This document shows positions 1-8,096 of a stretch of DNA of 64,000 nucleotides, one piece after another. The DNA is from Thermomicrobium sp. CFH 73360. GTDB taxonomy: Bacteria; Chloroflexota; Chloroflexia; Thermomicrobiales; Thermomicrobiaceae. Below the pieces are notes generated by a model. It was not told the origin of the DNA, searched no databases, and worked only from the letters and a program-made list of their open reading frames with translations. The stretch is from the NCBI RefSeq assembly GCF_023806465.1, contig NZ_JAMSLS010000003.1, positions 124,001 through 188,000 on the forward strand, given 5' to 3'. How positions within the stretch are numbered: the stretch's first letter is position 1; each line of letters opens with the position of its first letter. The translations under genes and the position numbers were made by a program.

Positions 1-489
1 ATCACGTCGGATAAGCGGATAGGTCACGGCTAAGACAATGGCAATCTTCACGAGCGCCTTGGCGGTCTCAAAGAGACCGCGGCGCGAGAAGAGCCGTTGG
101 AAGCCAGCGATCGGGTCGATCCGCCGGAGATCCGGTTTGAGGACTGCTGGCGCAAACACCACTCCAGCCTGAAGCAGGGTGCTCGCTACGCCGATCAAGA
201 GGAACAGACCGAGGATCGGCAGCGTGAGCTGGAGGAACGTCGTGCCGCTTACCCAGGCGAGTTCCAGGACTTGCGGACTGGTCAGATCGTGTGGGAGTGG
301 TTCGCGGAACGTGCGTTCCAGATAGCCCCAGAGCTTCGTTGCAGCCGAGTTCGCGTACCAGGGCAAGAAGAAGGTGCCCGCAAGGAGTGCGAGTGCCGAG
401 GTGAGTTCGGCACTCCGCGGTACCTGGCCACGTTTACGCGCTTCCTCACGTCGTCGCGGTGTCGCTCGTTCCGTCCGCTCGGTTGCCAT
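1..489 (-). CDS. flhB: Flagellar export switch protein FlhB (C-terminus cut off)
   Basis: Membrane component of the flagellar type III export apparatus that sits beside the FliPQR gate and controls the switch from rod/hook to filament substrates. The 163 visible residues start MATERTERATPRRREEARKR, the usual FlhB opening with its charged TERATPRRxxEARKRGQV stretch, followed by hydrophobic segments and the conserved SRRGLFETAKALVKI region near residues 134-148. The window edge removes the rest, including the cytoplasmic domain with the NPTH self-cleavage site. It starts 3 bases after the fliR stop, so it is the last visible gene of the leftward fliP-fliQ-fliR-flhB operon. The identification rests on N-terminal motif and context and is secure. 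Confidence 0.93.
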   Translation of the reverse strand, partial: MATERTERATPRRREEARKRGQVPRSAELTSALALLAGTFFLPWYANSAATKLWGYLERTFREPLPHDLTSPQVLELAWVSGTTFLQLTLPILGLFLLIGVASTLLQAGVVFAPAVLKPDLRRIDPIAGFQRLFSRRGLFETAKALVKIAIVLAVTYPLIRRD

Positions 490-492
490 CAC

Positions 493-1275
493 TCACCTCG
501 CCGCCAGAAGGACCCGCGTGACGACGCCAAGGAGTCCGTCCGTTGTTGCCTGTGCCAGGAGCTGCAGCAAGAAGGGAATCGAGAGAAGCAGAACAAGAAA
601 GCCGAGGAGGATTTTGGCCGGGAGTCCGACGAAGAAGACGCTCATCTGCGGCACCATGCGGTTGAGAAGACCGAGCCCGATATCCGCAACGAGAAGCGAT
701 CCAGCAACTGGTAGGCCGATGCGCAGCGCATCGCTGAACATCGCTCCGGTGAGGGCGATGACTGCGGCCGGTGTCTCACTATCCGGGAGTGCAGTTCCTG
801 GCGGAAGCAGCACCAAGCTTCGTGCAAGGGCAGCAATGAGCAAGTGATGACCATTCGCACCGAAGAACACCAGCGCGGCCAGCACAAGGTACAGCGTGTT
901 GAGCGCCGTACCGTGCGTGCCGAGTGCCGGATTGAAGGTGGCAGCCAGACCGAAACCAAGCTGATAGCCGATCAGTGAGGCAGCCATCTCGATTGCAGCG
1001 AAGACGGCCGCGACGGCGAGCCCAAGCGCGAGTCCCGTCACGAGTTCACGGGCGAGCGCCACTGCAAACACGGTCGGTTGGCTGAGCGCGGTTGCCTCGA
1101 CGCGCACGAACGGCGTGAGGGCAAGTGTGAGGACGACAGCAAGTGCCACGCGTGCCGGCAGCGGCACCGCGCTCCCGCTGAATCCGGGCAACAGGGAGAG
1201 AACGAGGCCAATCCTCGTCACCACGAGAACAAACAACGCAACCGAACTTGGGATGAGCGGCGTGGAGACCTCCAT
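493..1275 (-). CDS. fliR: Flagellar biosynthesis protein FliR
   Basis: Integral membrane subunit of the flagellar export gate (FliP5-FliQ4-FliR1 in studied systems). The 260-residue protein is almost entirely hydrophobic with about six membrane segments and has the family pattern of a first helix (VALFVLVVTRIGLVLSLLPG), a RVALAVVLTLALTP stretch and a GYQLGFGLAATFNPALGT motif near residues 103-120. Length matches the family (about 250-265). The ATG lies 9 bases after the fliQ stop and the stop is 3 bases before flhB, which indicates tight translational linkage. Nothing is missing or odd. Confidence 0.95.
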   Translation of the reverse strand: MEVSTPLIPSSVALFVLVVTRIGLVLSLLPGFSGSAVPLPARVALAVVLTLALTPFVRVEATALSQPTVFAVALARELVTGLALGLAVAAVFAAIEMAASLIGYQLGFGLAATFNPALGTHGTALNTLYLVLAALVFFGANGHHLLIAALARSLVLLPPGTALPDSETPAAVIALTGAMFSDALRIGLPVAGSLLVADIGLGLLNRMVPQMSVFFVGLPAKILLGFLVLLLSIPFLLQLLAQATTDGLLGVVTRVLLAAR

Positions 1276-1284
1276 CGCGACCTC

Positions 1285-1554
1285 TCATCGTCGTAAGACT
1301 GGGAGCAACAGGAAGAGTTCCGTTGCGAGCGTTGCCAGCTGCCGTCCCATCCAGGATCCCGCGAAAAGGAGAATGAGGAACGTAATGACGATCTTCGGAA
1401 TGAAGACGAGCGTCTGCTCGTTGACTTGGGTAACGGCTTGGAGAACGCTAACCAGAAGGCCTACCACGAGAATTGTCAACAGGATCGGCGCCGAGACCAG
1501 GAGCGTCGTGGTGATCGCAGCGCGGCCCAGTTCGAGGAGTAACGCCTCGTTCAT
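1285..1554 (-). CDS. fliQ: Flagellar biosynthesis protein FliQ
   Basis: Small export-gate subunit of 89 residues with two membrane helices, the normal size. The first helix region (GRAAITTTLLVSAPILLTIL) and the linking VGLLVSVLQAVTQVNEQTL segment are characteristic: FliQ/SctS proteins carry a conserved G-x-hydrophobic-x-Q-A-x-T-Q-hydrophobic-x-E-x-T motif, seen here at about residues 35-48. The ribosome-binding site TAGGAGATCGGC precedes the ATG and overlaps the end of fliP. Neighbours fliP and fliR are in standard order. Confidence 0.95.
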   Translation of the reverse strand: MNEALLLELGRAAITTTLLVSAPILLTILVVGLLVSVLQAVTQVNEQTLVFIPKIVITFLILLFAGSWMGRQLATLATELFLLLPVLRR

Positions 1555-1563
1555 GCCGATCTC

Positions 1564-2361
1564 CTATCCAGCACCGAAACTCGTCACGAGCGATCGCACC
1601 AGAAGATCCCAACCGTCGACCATGACAAAGAGCAGGAGCTTGAACGGGAGCGAGATGACGACCGGCGGAACCATGATCATCCCCATCGCCATGAGCGTGC
1701 TGGAAACGATGAGGTCGATAACCAGGAAGGGGATGAACAGAACGAACCCCATCGTGAAAGCGGTCTTCAGCTCGCTGAGAATGAAGGCTGGCACCAGCAC
1801 CCACGTCGGAACGTCGTCGGGGTTACGCGGGCGCGGTAAGTTGCCGAGATTCATGAACAGGGCGATGTCACGCTCACGTGTCTGGCGGAACATGAAGTCG
1901 CGTAGTGGCTTCAGGCCACGCTCGAGGGCCGTCCGCTGGTCGATCTCGCCCTGCAGGTAGGGCTGGAGTGCATCGCGGTTGATGGCCTGCCAAGTTGGGG
2001 CCATGACGAAGACGGTCAGGAAAAGCGAGAGACCGATGAGCACCTGGTTCGGTGGCAACTGGGGCACGCCGATCGCTGTCCGCACGAAGGACAGGACGAT
2101 CACGATCCGCGTGAACGAGGTCATGACGACAAGGATCGTCGGAAGCAGGCTGATCAACGTCAACAACAAAACGAGCTCCAGCCCAGCGGCAATCGAACTA
2201 CTGGTCCCGCTTGTCCCACCGCTTTGCACCTGGATCTGGGTGGAACCCATGCTCGCGCTCATCGCGCAAGCGCTACTCACGAGTCCGCCGAGTGCCGCGC
2301 CGAGCGGGTGTAACCAGCGGTGCCCGCATTTCCTGCCGTCAGCCGTCCGTTCCTCCGTCAT
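1564..2361 (-). CDS. fliP: Flagellar biosynthesis protein FliP
   Basis: Export-gate subunit, 265 residues from the chosen ATG at 2361. An open frame continues upstream, but this ATG has a GGCGGAGC purine stretch before it and gives the expected N-terminal signal sequence (hydrophobic [19 protein letters not shown]). Family hallmarks are clear: [32 protein letters not shown], a charged [14 protein letters not shown] segment and the C-terminal membrane pair. It is the first gene of the leftward operon and is transcribed away from flbD. In most bacteria fliP follows fliO in the same direction; here the fliPQR-flhB block is inverted relative to fliO. Confidence 0.94.
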   Translation of the reverse strand: MTEERTADGRKCGHRWLHPLGAALGGLVSSACAMSASMGSTQIQVQSGGTSGTSSSIAAGLELVLLLTLISLLPTILVVMTSFTRIVIVLSFVRTAIGVPQLPPNQVLIGLSLFLTVFVMAPTWQAINRDALQPYLQGEIDQRTALERGLKPLRDFMFRQTRERDIALFMNLGNLPRPRNPDDVPTWVLVPAFILSELKTAFTMGFVLFIPFLVIDLIVSSTLMAMGMIMVPPVVISLPFKLLLFVMVDGWDLLVRSLVTSFGAG

Positions 2362-2616
2362 GGCTCGCTCCGCCCGTCGCACGTTCGTCCGCTTCACAAC
2401 CGCACCGTACCGGCATGACACAACGAAGCGCATCGGGAGCCTGTCAGGATTTCCGGCGGGACGCTCGTCTCTCCCGCCTAGGGCGAAGGAGCCTCTGTCC
2501 GAACGGCCCCGGCGACCCGGCCCACTAGGACCTTTTGGCAGGGTCCCCGGAGCGAGATGCTGGCCGAAATTCACCATGTGGCGGTCAAACGCTGCACCGC
2601 TGCGCTGGAGTAACCG
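2362..2616. promoter_or_regulatory. Divergent intergenic region of the two flagellar operons
   Basis: This 255-bp gap separates fliP (leftward) from flbD (rightward) and must hold the promoters of both operons. I could not recognise a clear sigma-28, sigma-54 or sigma-70 box by eye, so the start sites are unassigned. The placement is inferred from gene orientation alone. Confidence 0.5.
2557..2613 (+). other. Possible 18-codon leader ORF upstream of flbD
   Basis: A short frame starts with ATG at 2557 behind a CCCCGGAGCGAG purine stretch and ends at TAA 2611-2613, three bases before the flbD ATG. The encoded peptide is [18 protein letters not shown]. Its close coupling to flbD suggests a leader peptide or the tail of a lost upstream flagellar gene. 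There is no homology evidence, so this is only a candidate. Confidence 0.25.
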
Positions 2617-2847
2617 ATGATCGCAGTGACACGACTCGATGGGACGCGTGTTGTTGTCAATGCGGAACTGATCGAGACGATCGAAGCGGTGCCGGAGACA
2701 GTTATCGTCCTCGTCACTCGCCGGCGCATCATGGTCCGTGAGCCAGTCAATGAAGTGGTGGAGCGTGTGCTGGCTTACCGCCGTGGCCTCGTCATGCCGG
2801 TCGATGCGGTCCGTGGTGCGTTACCGGCTCGTGACACGCCGGAGTAA
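2617..2847 (+). CDS. flbD: FlbD-family flagellar protein
   Basis: Small protein of 76 residues of the FlbD (swarming motility protein SwrD-like) family, commonly encoded just before motA or fliL in Gram-positive and Chloroflexota flagellar clusters. It begins [20 protein letters not shown], with the family pattern I-x-hydrophobic-TRLDGxxVxVNxELIExIE, followed by a [24 protein letters not shown] segment split across the middle. Its role is thought to be in stator function or power. A GGAG box lies before the ATG. It heads the rightward flagellar operon and is followed by motA after 20 bases. Confidence 0.9.
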   Translation: MIAVTRLDGTRVVVNAELIETIEAVPETVIVLVTRRRIMVREPVNEVVERVLAYRRGLVMPVDAVRGALPARDTPE

Positions 2848-2867
2848 GCGTCGGGAGGGAGCCTGCC

Positions 2868-3671
2868 ATGGATCTTGCCACCGTCCTCGGGATCGTGCTC
2901 GGGTTTGGTGCCTTGATTGTGGCCTTCGTTTTGGAGGGAGGCCACCTCTCGTCGTTGATCGGTATCACCGCTTATATGATCATCTTCGGCGGCACATTCG
3001 GCGCAACGATGACAAGCTACAGCTTGAAAGACATGCTGGGACTGCCGAAATTGATCATGAAGGCAATTAAGACGCCTCCAGATCGTCGTGCCGTCCTCGT
3101 TGAGGAAATCGTCAAGCTCGCTGAGATCGCGCGACGCGATGGGCTACTCGCCCTCGAGAATCATCCGATCGAAGACCCCTTCCTCAAGAAGGGTGTCATG
3201 CTCGTCGTCGACGGGACCGACGCTGAGCTCACTGAGCAGATCCTGCATGCCGATGTTGAGGCGATGGAACAGCGGCATGCTCGTGGCTATAGCATCTTCC
3301 AGACCATGGGTGGATTCGCCCCGACCATGGGCATCATCGGCACGGTCATGGGACTTGTCCACGTCTTGAGTTCGCTCAAAGATCCCGAGTCGCTTGGCCC
3401 AGCTATCGCTGTCGCGTTCCTCGCCACACTCTACGGAGTGGTGACCGCTAATCTCCTTTGGCTCCCGCTTCACAACAAGCTCAAGCTGCGCAGTAAAGAG
3501 GAAGTTGCCGAAAAGCAGCTGATCATCGAGGGGGTGCTCGGTATCCAAGCCGGTGAGAATCCGCGCATGCTGCGTGAGAAGCTCTTGGTGCATCTACCAC
3601 CACAGGCGCGTGCGACTGAGCAGAAAGCCGCCGCTGTTGGTGCTCGAGCCATGGCTCCGGGAGGGGAGTAA
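2868..3671 (+). CDS. motA: Flagellar motor stator protein MotA
   Basis: Stator membrane subunit that with MotB conducts ions and drives rotor rotation. The 267-residue length is typical for the MotA/PomA family. Visible features are an N-terminal helix pair (TVLGIVLGFGALIVAFVLEG), a long cytoplasmic part with a charged stretch around residues 65-105, and the diagnostic GGFAPTMGIIGTVMGLVHVL region near residues 147-166 that contains the conserved proline of the channel. The ATG at 2868 has GGGAGGGAG upstream. motB starts 6 bases after the stop. Confidence 0.95.
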   Translation: MDLATVLGIVLGFGALIVAFVLEGGHLSSLIGITAYMIIFGGTFGATMTSYSLKDMLGLPKLIMKAIKTPPDRRAVLVEEIVKLAEIARRDGLLALENHPIEDPFLKKGVMLVVDGTDAELTEQILHADVEAMEQRHARGYSIFQTMGGFAPTMGIIGTVMGLVHVLSSLKDPESLGPAIAVAFLATLYGVVTANLLWLPLHNKLKLRSKEEVAEKQLIIEGVLGIQAGENPRMLREKLLVHLPPQARATEQKAAAVGARAMAPGGE

Positions 3672-3677
3672 GTTACG

Positions 3678-4394
3678 GTGCGGCGCCGCTCTCGTCATCA
3701 CGAAGGCGAGCATGAGAATCTGGAGCGTTGGCTTATCACCTACGCTGATCTCATTACGTTGCTCCTCATCTTCTTCGTCGTCATGTACTCAATCTCTCAG
3801 GCCGATCTTGCCAAGTTCCGTCAGGTGGCAAGCTCCCTACGCGCCGCCTTCAACCTCGACGTGCTCCAGGCTCCTCCTCCCGGCCAGTCGGTAATGACAC
3901 CGATTGAACAGGACCCGCGCTTCACTACGTACCTGAGTGTCCGTGCGCAGGTTGCCTCCCTCTTCACGCGGCTCGGGTTGGATCGCCAGAGCGTGGAGGT
4001 GGAGTTGACCAGCGAAGGCATCGTCATCCACCTTTCGGACGCGGTCCTCTTCCCACCTGGGCAGGCGGAGCTCCGTCCGGAGGCGCAGCGCGTTCTCGAT
4101 GGAATCGCCGCAATCGTCGAGCCACTCCCAAATCCAGTCCGAGTCGAAGGGCACACTGACAATACATCACCACCATCCGGTACGTACCCGGACAATTGGG
4201 AGCTTTCGGCTATGCGGGCAGTCAACACTGTGCGGTATCTCACCGATGTAGCCGGACTCTCGCCCCAGCGTCTGAGCGCTGCTGGCTACGGCGAGTTCCG
4301 CCCTCGTGCCTCGAATGACACGCTCGAAGGGCGGCGAAAAAACCGACGAGTTGACATCGTCCTTCTTCATCCGGCGGTCGGTAACGCGCCGTGA
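3678..4394 (+). CDS. motB: Flagellar motor stator protein MotB
   Basis: Stator partner of MotA that anchors the complex to peptidoglycan. It starts with GTG at 3678. Residues 18-36 form the single membrane helix with the WLITYADLITLLLIFFVVM motif; Asp24 is the expected proton-binding residue. The C-terminal OmpA/MotB domain (from about residue 115) has VEGHTDN near residue 155 and AAGYGEFRPRASN and GRRKNRRVDI near the end. The length of 238 residues is normal. The Asp-channel type points to a proton-driven stator, but ion choice cannot be settled by sequence reading alone. Confidence 0.94.
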   Translation: MRRRSRHHEGEHENLERWLITYADLITLLLIFFVVMYSISQADLAKFRQVASSLRAAFNLDVLQAPPPGQSVMTPIEQDPRFTTYLSVRAQVASLFTRLGLDRQSVEVELTSEGIVIHLSDAVLFPPGQAELRPEAQRVLDGIAAIVEPLPNPVRVEGHTDNTSPPSGTYPDNWELSAMRAVNTVRYLTDVAGLSPQRLSAAGYGEFRPRASNDTLEGRRKNRRVDIVLLHPAVGNAP

Positions 4395-4405
4395 AAGGGT
4401 AGCTG

Positions 4406-4942
4406 ATGGTGAAGCGATTGTTGCGCAAGCGTGTACTGTTCCTCGCTATTCCTGTCGTTCTTGTCCTTGCCGGCGGAGGCTTCTTCCTGCTTGGTGGTGC
4501 TGGCGCGGCGCCCTTTGTGCTCAACATCGTCATCAACCAGCCGGCAAACGATGCAAGTCAAGCAAAAGAACAGCATCTCACCGTCTCGCTCGGTGAGCGC
4601 GTTGTCAACCTCGCTGATCCTGGTGGATATCGCTATCTAAAGGTCGAGGTGGTTGTTGAAGTCGCAGTTGACCAGAAAACCTATGAGCGCCTTACCGCCG
4701 GTGGTGGAGGAGGGCATGGCAGCGGGGGCAGTGGCACCGATCCCCTCCGCGCTGAGCTGGACCACTCCTGGCCGAAGATCCAGGATACTTTGACGTTGGT
4801 TCTAACCTCGAAGACGGTAGACGAGCTTTCTACTTCGGAGGGGAAGGAACGCCTGAAGGCTGAACTTGCCGAAAAGCTGCAGCCAGCCTTTGGCGAGTAT
4901 CAGATCACCGAGGTCTATCTCACCCAGTTCGTCATTCAGTGA
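4406..4942 (+). CDS. fliL: Flagellar basal body-associated protein FliL
   Basis: Single-pass inner-membrane protein of 178 residues that associates with the stator at the basal body. It has a short basic start (MVKRLLRKRVLF), one membrane helix at about residues 9-30, and the periplasmic FliL domain with the LTVSLGERVVNLADPGGYRYLKVEV segment and the terminal ITEVYLTQFVIQ, a strand pattern shared by FliL proteins. A glycine/histidine/serine-rich insert near residues 98-112 is unusual for the family and probably a flexible loop. fliM begins 10 bases after its stop. Confidence 0.9.
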   Translation: MVKRLLRKRVLFLAIPVVLVLAGGGFFLLGGAGAAPFVLNIVINQPANDASQAKEQHLTVSLGERVVNLADPGGYRYLKVEVVVEVAVDQKTYERLTAGGGGGHGSGGSGTDPLRAELDHSWPKIQDTLTLVLTSKTVDELSTSEGKERLKAELAEKLQPAFGEYQITEVYLTQFVIQ

Positions 4943-4952
4943 GGAGGCGGCG

Positions 4953-5960
4953 ATGTCGCTCAGCCGCGTCCGATCCGCGACAACGCGCACGGCGCGCCGC
5001 GAGCGTGGGAAACCCGTTCCCTATGATTTCCGCCGTCCCGACAAGTTCTCAAAGGACCATATCCGCTCCATTCAGAGCATCCACGAGGCGTTCGACCGCT
5101 TCGCGTCCAACTACCTCTCGGCACACGTCCGCACCGCCGTCCACAGCGAACTTGGCCCCATCGAGCAGACGACACTCGGTGACTATCTTGATCGTCGTCC
5201 TCCACAGGTTGTCCTCTGCCTCGCCGAACTCGAGCCGCTCGTCGGCCGGGTCCTGTTAGAACTCGACTTCACGACTGCCTCGCGTCTTGTCGACCGTATG
5301 CTTGGTGGCGCGGGTGAGGAGCGCCCTCCCTTTACCGCAACCACGATCACCGAGATCGAGTTGCTCTTGCTCCGCGAACTCGGCAACGGGCTCTTCCACG
5401 AACTTGCCAACGCCTGGGAGCAGGTAGTCCGGTTGCAGCCCCAACCCTGCGAGGTGGTTCTTTCCGGCCAGCAGATCCAAGGCTTGATGCCGAGTGAGAT
5501 CGTGCTGCTCATCCAACACAACGTTCGCCTCTTCGACAGCGAGGGCCAGTTTACCGTTGTTCTCCCCGCTTCGACGCTTGAGCCGATACTGCCGCGCCTC
5601 AACGCGCGTGTTCTCTTTGCGAATCCCCGACGTGGTACGAATCCTGAGGTTCTCGCTCATCTCAGTTGCCAACTCGAAGAAGTTCCTCTTCAGCTCCGAG
5701 TGGAACTCGGGCGCGCGCGTCTCACAGTTCAGGATCTTCTCGCGCTCGAGGTTGGTGACGTTCTCGTTCTCGATCAGGACGTCTCGTTTCCGCTCACTGT
5801 CTATGTGGAAAATGAGCCTCGCTTCTATGCATTTCCCGGCCGACGCGGCCGATCACTCGCCGTACGGATCGGTGGTACGGTCACCGAGGAATGGCCGCGT
5901 ACCAACGAACTCGACCTGGAAGGAGGGACAACGCTATGGCCGACCGTCCAGACCCCGTGA
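4953..5960 (+). CDS. fliM: Flagellar motor switch protein FliM
   Basis: C-ring switch component of 335 residues. The ATG at 4953 is preceded by GAGGAGG right after the fliL stop and is preferred over an upstream in-frame ATG inside fliL. The middle domain starts with PYDFRRPDKFSKDHIRSIQS, the family-defining motif, and runs through FASNYLSAHVRT and LVDRMLGG; the last 80 or so residues form the SpoA-type domain shared with FliN (VELGRARLTVQDLLALEVGD). A canonical LSQxEIDALL CheY-binding peptide is not visible at the N-terminus, so CheY contact may differ. The gene overlaps fliN by 25 bases. Confidence 0.93.
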   Translation: MSLSRVRSATTRTARRERGKPVPYDFRRPDKFSKDHIRSIQSIHEAFDRFASNYLSAHVRTAVHSELGPIEQTTLGDYLDRRPPQVVLCLAELEPLVGRVLLELDFTTASRLVDRMLGGAGEERPPFTATTITEIELLLLRELGNGLFHELANAWEQVVRLQPQPCEVVLSGQQIQGLMPSEIVLLIQHNVRLFDSEGQFTVVLPASTLEPILPRLNARVLFANPRRGTNPEVLAHLSCQLEEVPLQLRVELGRARLTVQDLLALEVGDVLVLDQDVSFPLTVYVENEPRFYAFPGRRGRSLAVRIGGTVTEEWPRTNELDLEGGTTLWPTVQTP

Positions 5961-6313
5961 ATCCCGGAAGTGAATCGGGCTCGGTCCGCCCACCCGAGAC
6001 ACCCGTCCAAGAGGCGCGCTTTGTCGAGTTCCGGGACCAGCCTGTCACGAGCGGGCGCCAAAGTATCGACTTCTTGCGCGATGTCGAAGTGGAACTGACT
6101 GCGGAACTCGGCTCGGCCCGAATGCGGATCAAGCACATCCTTGGGCTCCGACCCGGCTCGGTCGTCGAGCTCGATCGTCTCGCTGGTGAGCCGGTTGATT
6201 TGACGATCAATAAGACGCTCATCGCGCGAGGTGAAGTAGTTGTCGTCGACGAAAAGTTTGCCGTCCGCATTACCGAGATCGTGGCACCAGAGAAGCGGCT
6301 CGGTGAGGGTTGA
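5936..6313 (+). CDS. fliN: Flagellar motor switch protein FliN
   Basis: Second C-ring protein, 125 residues, made of a disordered acidic/proline-rich leader (about residues 1-45) and one SpoA domain. The domain reads DVEVELTAELGSARMRIKHI, then LGLRPGSVVELDRLAGEPVD and a final VVDEKFAVRITEIV, matching FliN closely. The start ATG at 5936 has AAGGAGGGA upstream and lies within the end of fliM. There is no CheC-like extension, so this is FliN rather than FliY. Confidence 0.93.
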   Translation: MADRPDPVNPGSESGSVRPPETPVQEARFVEFRDQPVTSGRQSIDFLRDVEVELTAELGSARMRIKHILGLRPGSVVELDRLAGEPVDLTINKTLIARGEVVVVDEKFAVRITEIVAPEKRLGEG

Positions 6314-6990
6314 GAAGAGTGAGCAATCGGTTACCGCAGTTGCCGCGTCGGTGGTTCCTGCCAGTGGGGGTCTTTGCCCTTGCAGCGCTCGTGGGCCTTC
6401 TGTGGGCAAGTACCCGGACCTCGCCTTCCCCGCTCCCCACCCCGACCCCCCAGTCAGGGGAGTTCCTGGCGCGTGGTTATGCCGAGCTGGCCAGCCAGCC
6501 ATCGCCGGCGATGGCAGAGGGGACATCCCTTTGGGGCCTCTTCTCGGCCATGCTGGTGCCGACCCTCATCGTCATTGTCGCGGCGTACCTGACAATCCGC
6601 GTACTCCGATCGCTCAACAGGCGTGTGGCGGCTACGGTCTCGCAGACCAAGCTGCTCGAACTGGTCGATACGCTTTCGCTCGCCGGGAGTGGCGTCGTGC
6701 ACATCGTGCGCGTCGGGGAGCGCTACCTCCTTGTCGGTGCTGGAAGCGCAGGGCTCATCCTCCTCGGCGAGTTACGTCCGGAAGAGGTCGCCCTGCTCGA
6801 GTCGCAGCGTCGGGGAGGCCCATTGATCCACGCGGTCGCGCCTTCCTTCGGCCAAATACTGCGCACCCGCATGCCGTGGGCCTGGCGTGTACTGGAGACG
6901 GGTGACCAGCTGGCTCACCCCGCGACCGCAGCAACGCCCGGGATGCCAAACAGCGGAGCCACGGAGCAGGACCTCTCTTCTGGGCCGTGA
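6310..6990 (+). CDS. fliO: FliO/MopB-family flagellar export protein
   Basis: Likely FliO, the assembly helper of the FliPQR gate. Of the 226 residues, an N-terminal hydrophobic segment (residues 16-34) acts as a signal or first helix, a second helix lies near 78-97, and the FliO domain follows with SQTKLLELVDTLSLAGSGVV, VRVGERYLLVGAGSAGLILLGEL. That KxxLVDxxxLxxxxxVxVVRVGxRxxLVG pattern is the FliO hallmark. Start is uncertain: TTG at 6310 overlaps the fliN stop, GTG at 6319 is also possible. The C-terminal 60 residues are poorly conserved. It ends the operon. Confidence 0.85.
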   Translation: MRRVSNRLPQLPRRWFLPVGVFALAALVGLLWASTRTSPSPLPTPTPQSGEFLARGYAELASQPSPAMAEGTSLWGLFSAMLVPTLIVIVAAYLTIRVLRSLNRRVAATVSQTKLLELVDTLSLAGSGVVHIVRVGERYLLVGAGSAGLILLGELRPEEVALLESQRRGGPLIHAVAPSFGQILRTRMPWAWRVLETGDQLAHPATAATPGMPNSGATEQDLSSGP

Positions 6991-7115
6991 AGGACTCATG
7001 TCCCAGTCAGAGAGCTGCGACGTTCTTCGATATGCGGCGACCGCCTTCCCTGCTCAGTGTCCCCAGTCTGGTGTCGAGACAGCCGTCTCTGCCTCAGGGC
7101 GGCACTGGACTAAAG

Positions 7116-7150
7116 GAATGCGCCTGCCCTTCTCGGCCGGCGCATTCTTT
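7116..7150 (+). terminator. Hairpin after the flagellar operon
   Basis: GAATGCGCC at 7116-7124 pairs perfectly with GGCGCATTC at 7139-7147 (9 bp, 14-base loop) and is followed by TTT. It lies 125 bp after fliO and about 70 bp before the converging ABC operon end, so it can serve as a terminator for the rightward operon and perhaps for both. Confidence 0.55.
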
Positions 7151-7217
7151 GAGCATGTTGCTACAGCAAACACGTAACCTGAGGGTGCGATTCGTTGCAC
7201 GAGCAGCTGCAGCTCGC

Positions 7218-8096
7218 TCAGTTCTCACGCTGATAGGCCAGCCCAAGCGCTTCCGGTTTTGTCGCACCCCAGCGCAGGCGGAACCAGCGTGTCGAGAGCA
7301 CAATGAAGACGATGATCGTGATGACAAAGGGCATCGCTCGCCAGATGTAACGCGAAAAGACGTTCGGGAACAGGAGTTCCGGATAGAGCGAGAGCTGCCA
7401 CAACACGCCGAAAAATACCGCTCCTGCCACGACGAGGAAAGGATTCCACAAGGAGAAAAAGACCAGTGCTAACGCGATAAATCCCCACCCCTGGAGATAG
7501 TTGTAGTTCCAGACCGGGTTATAGACCAGAGAATAGACGGCGCCGCCCAAACCGACCAGCATCCCCGCCAGGATTGCAGCGAGGTACCGTAGTCCGGTCA
7601 CCGAGATGCCCGATGCCTCCGCAACGGAGGGGTTCTCACCAACAGAGCGAAGCTTGAGCCCCAAGTGCGTCTTGAAGAGTAGGAACCAGATCGCAATCGC
7701 GAGGGCGAGCGCTACCAGGAAGAACGTCGGGAGACCTGCCACGGTGGGGAACGGTTTCAGTCCGAGTGGCCCGGTGTAGGGGTAGCCGATATACGTCGTC
7801 AGCCCAAAGCCCAGGATCCAGATTGCCATCCCGTTCACGACTTGATTACTGCCGAGAGTAATCGAAAAGAAGCCATGCAGAAGGCCGACAAGAGCACCGG
7901 TGAGGATTGCGACAGTGAACCCCTGGAGGTAACTTCCGCTCGTTTTGGCCGCGATGAACCCAAAGGTGCCGCTCAGCAGCATCACTCCCTCGAGCCCGAC
8001 GTTCAGGATCCCTGCCCGTTGTTCCAAAAGTTCCCCCAGCGCCGCGATGGCGAAGACAGCGGCGGCAGCAAGACTAATGACGAGGAGACTCGACAC
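7218..8096 (-). CDS. ABC importer permease, BMP/nucleoside type (second permease)
   Basis: Inner-membrane permease of 292 residues in the family of NupQ/YufQ and BmpC-type simple-sugar/nucleoside permeases. It shows the family opening ALGELLEQRAGILNVGLEGV at about residues 19-38, and the EAA-like SVGENPSVAEASGISV loop near residues 157-172 that contacts the ATPase. Eight or more hydrophobic segments are visible. It starts with GTG and overlaps the upstream permease gene by 23 bases, which indicates translational coupling. Substrate is inferred from the BMP-family binding protein of the same operon: nucleosides or related purine compounds are likely. Confidence 0.87.
   Translation of the reverse strand: MSSLLVISLAAAAVFAIAALGELLEQRAGILNVGLEGVMLLSGTFGFIAAKTSGSYLQGFTVAILTGALVGLLHGFFSITLGSNQVVNGMAIWILGFGLTTYIGYPYTGPLGLKPFPTVAGLPTFFLVALALAIAIWFLLFKTHLGLKLRSVGENPSVAEASGISVTGLRYLAAILAGMLVGLGGAVYSLVYNPVWNYNYLQGWGFIALALVFFSLWNPFLVVAGAVFFGVLWQLSLYPELLFPNVFSRYIWRAMPFVITIIVFIVLSTRWFRLRWGATKPEALGLAYQREN

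Noticed and set aside
97-714. Rightward frame opposite flhB and fliR
   Set aside because: It is antisense to two clear flagellar genes and has no family motifs; typical of GC-rich shadow frames.
1115-1960. 281-codon rightward frame opposite fliR, fliQ and fliP
   Set aside because: Fully antisense to conserved genes; Arg/Ser-rich composition typical of a reverse-strand artefact.
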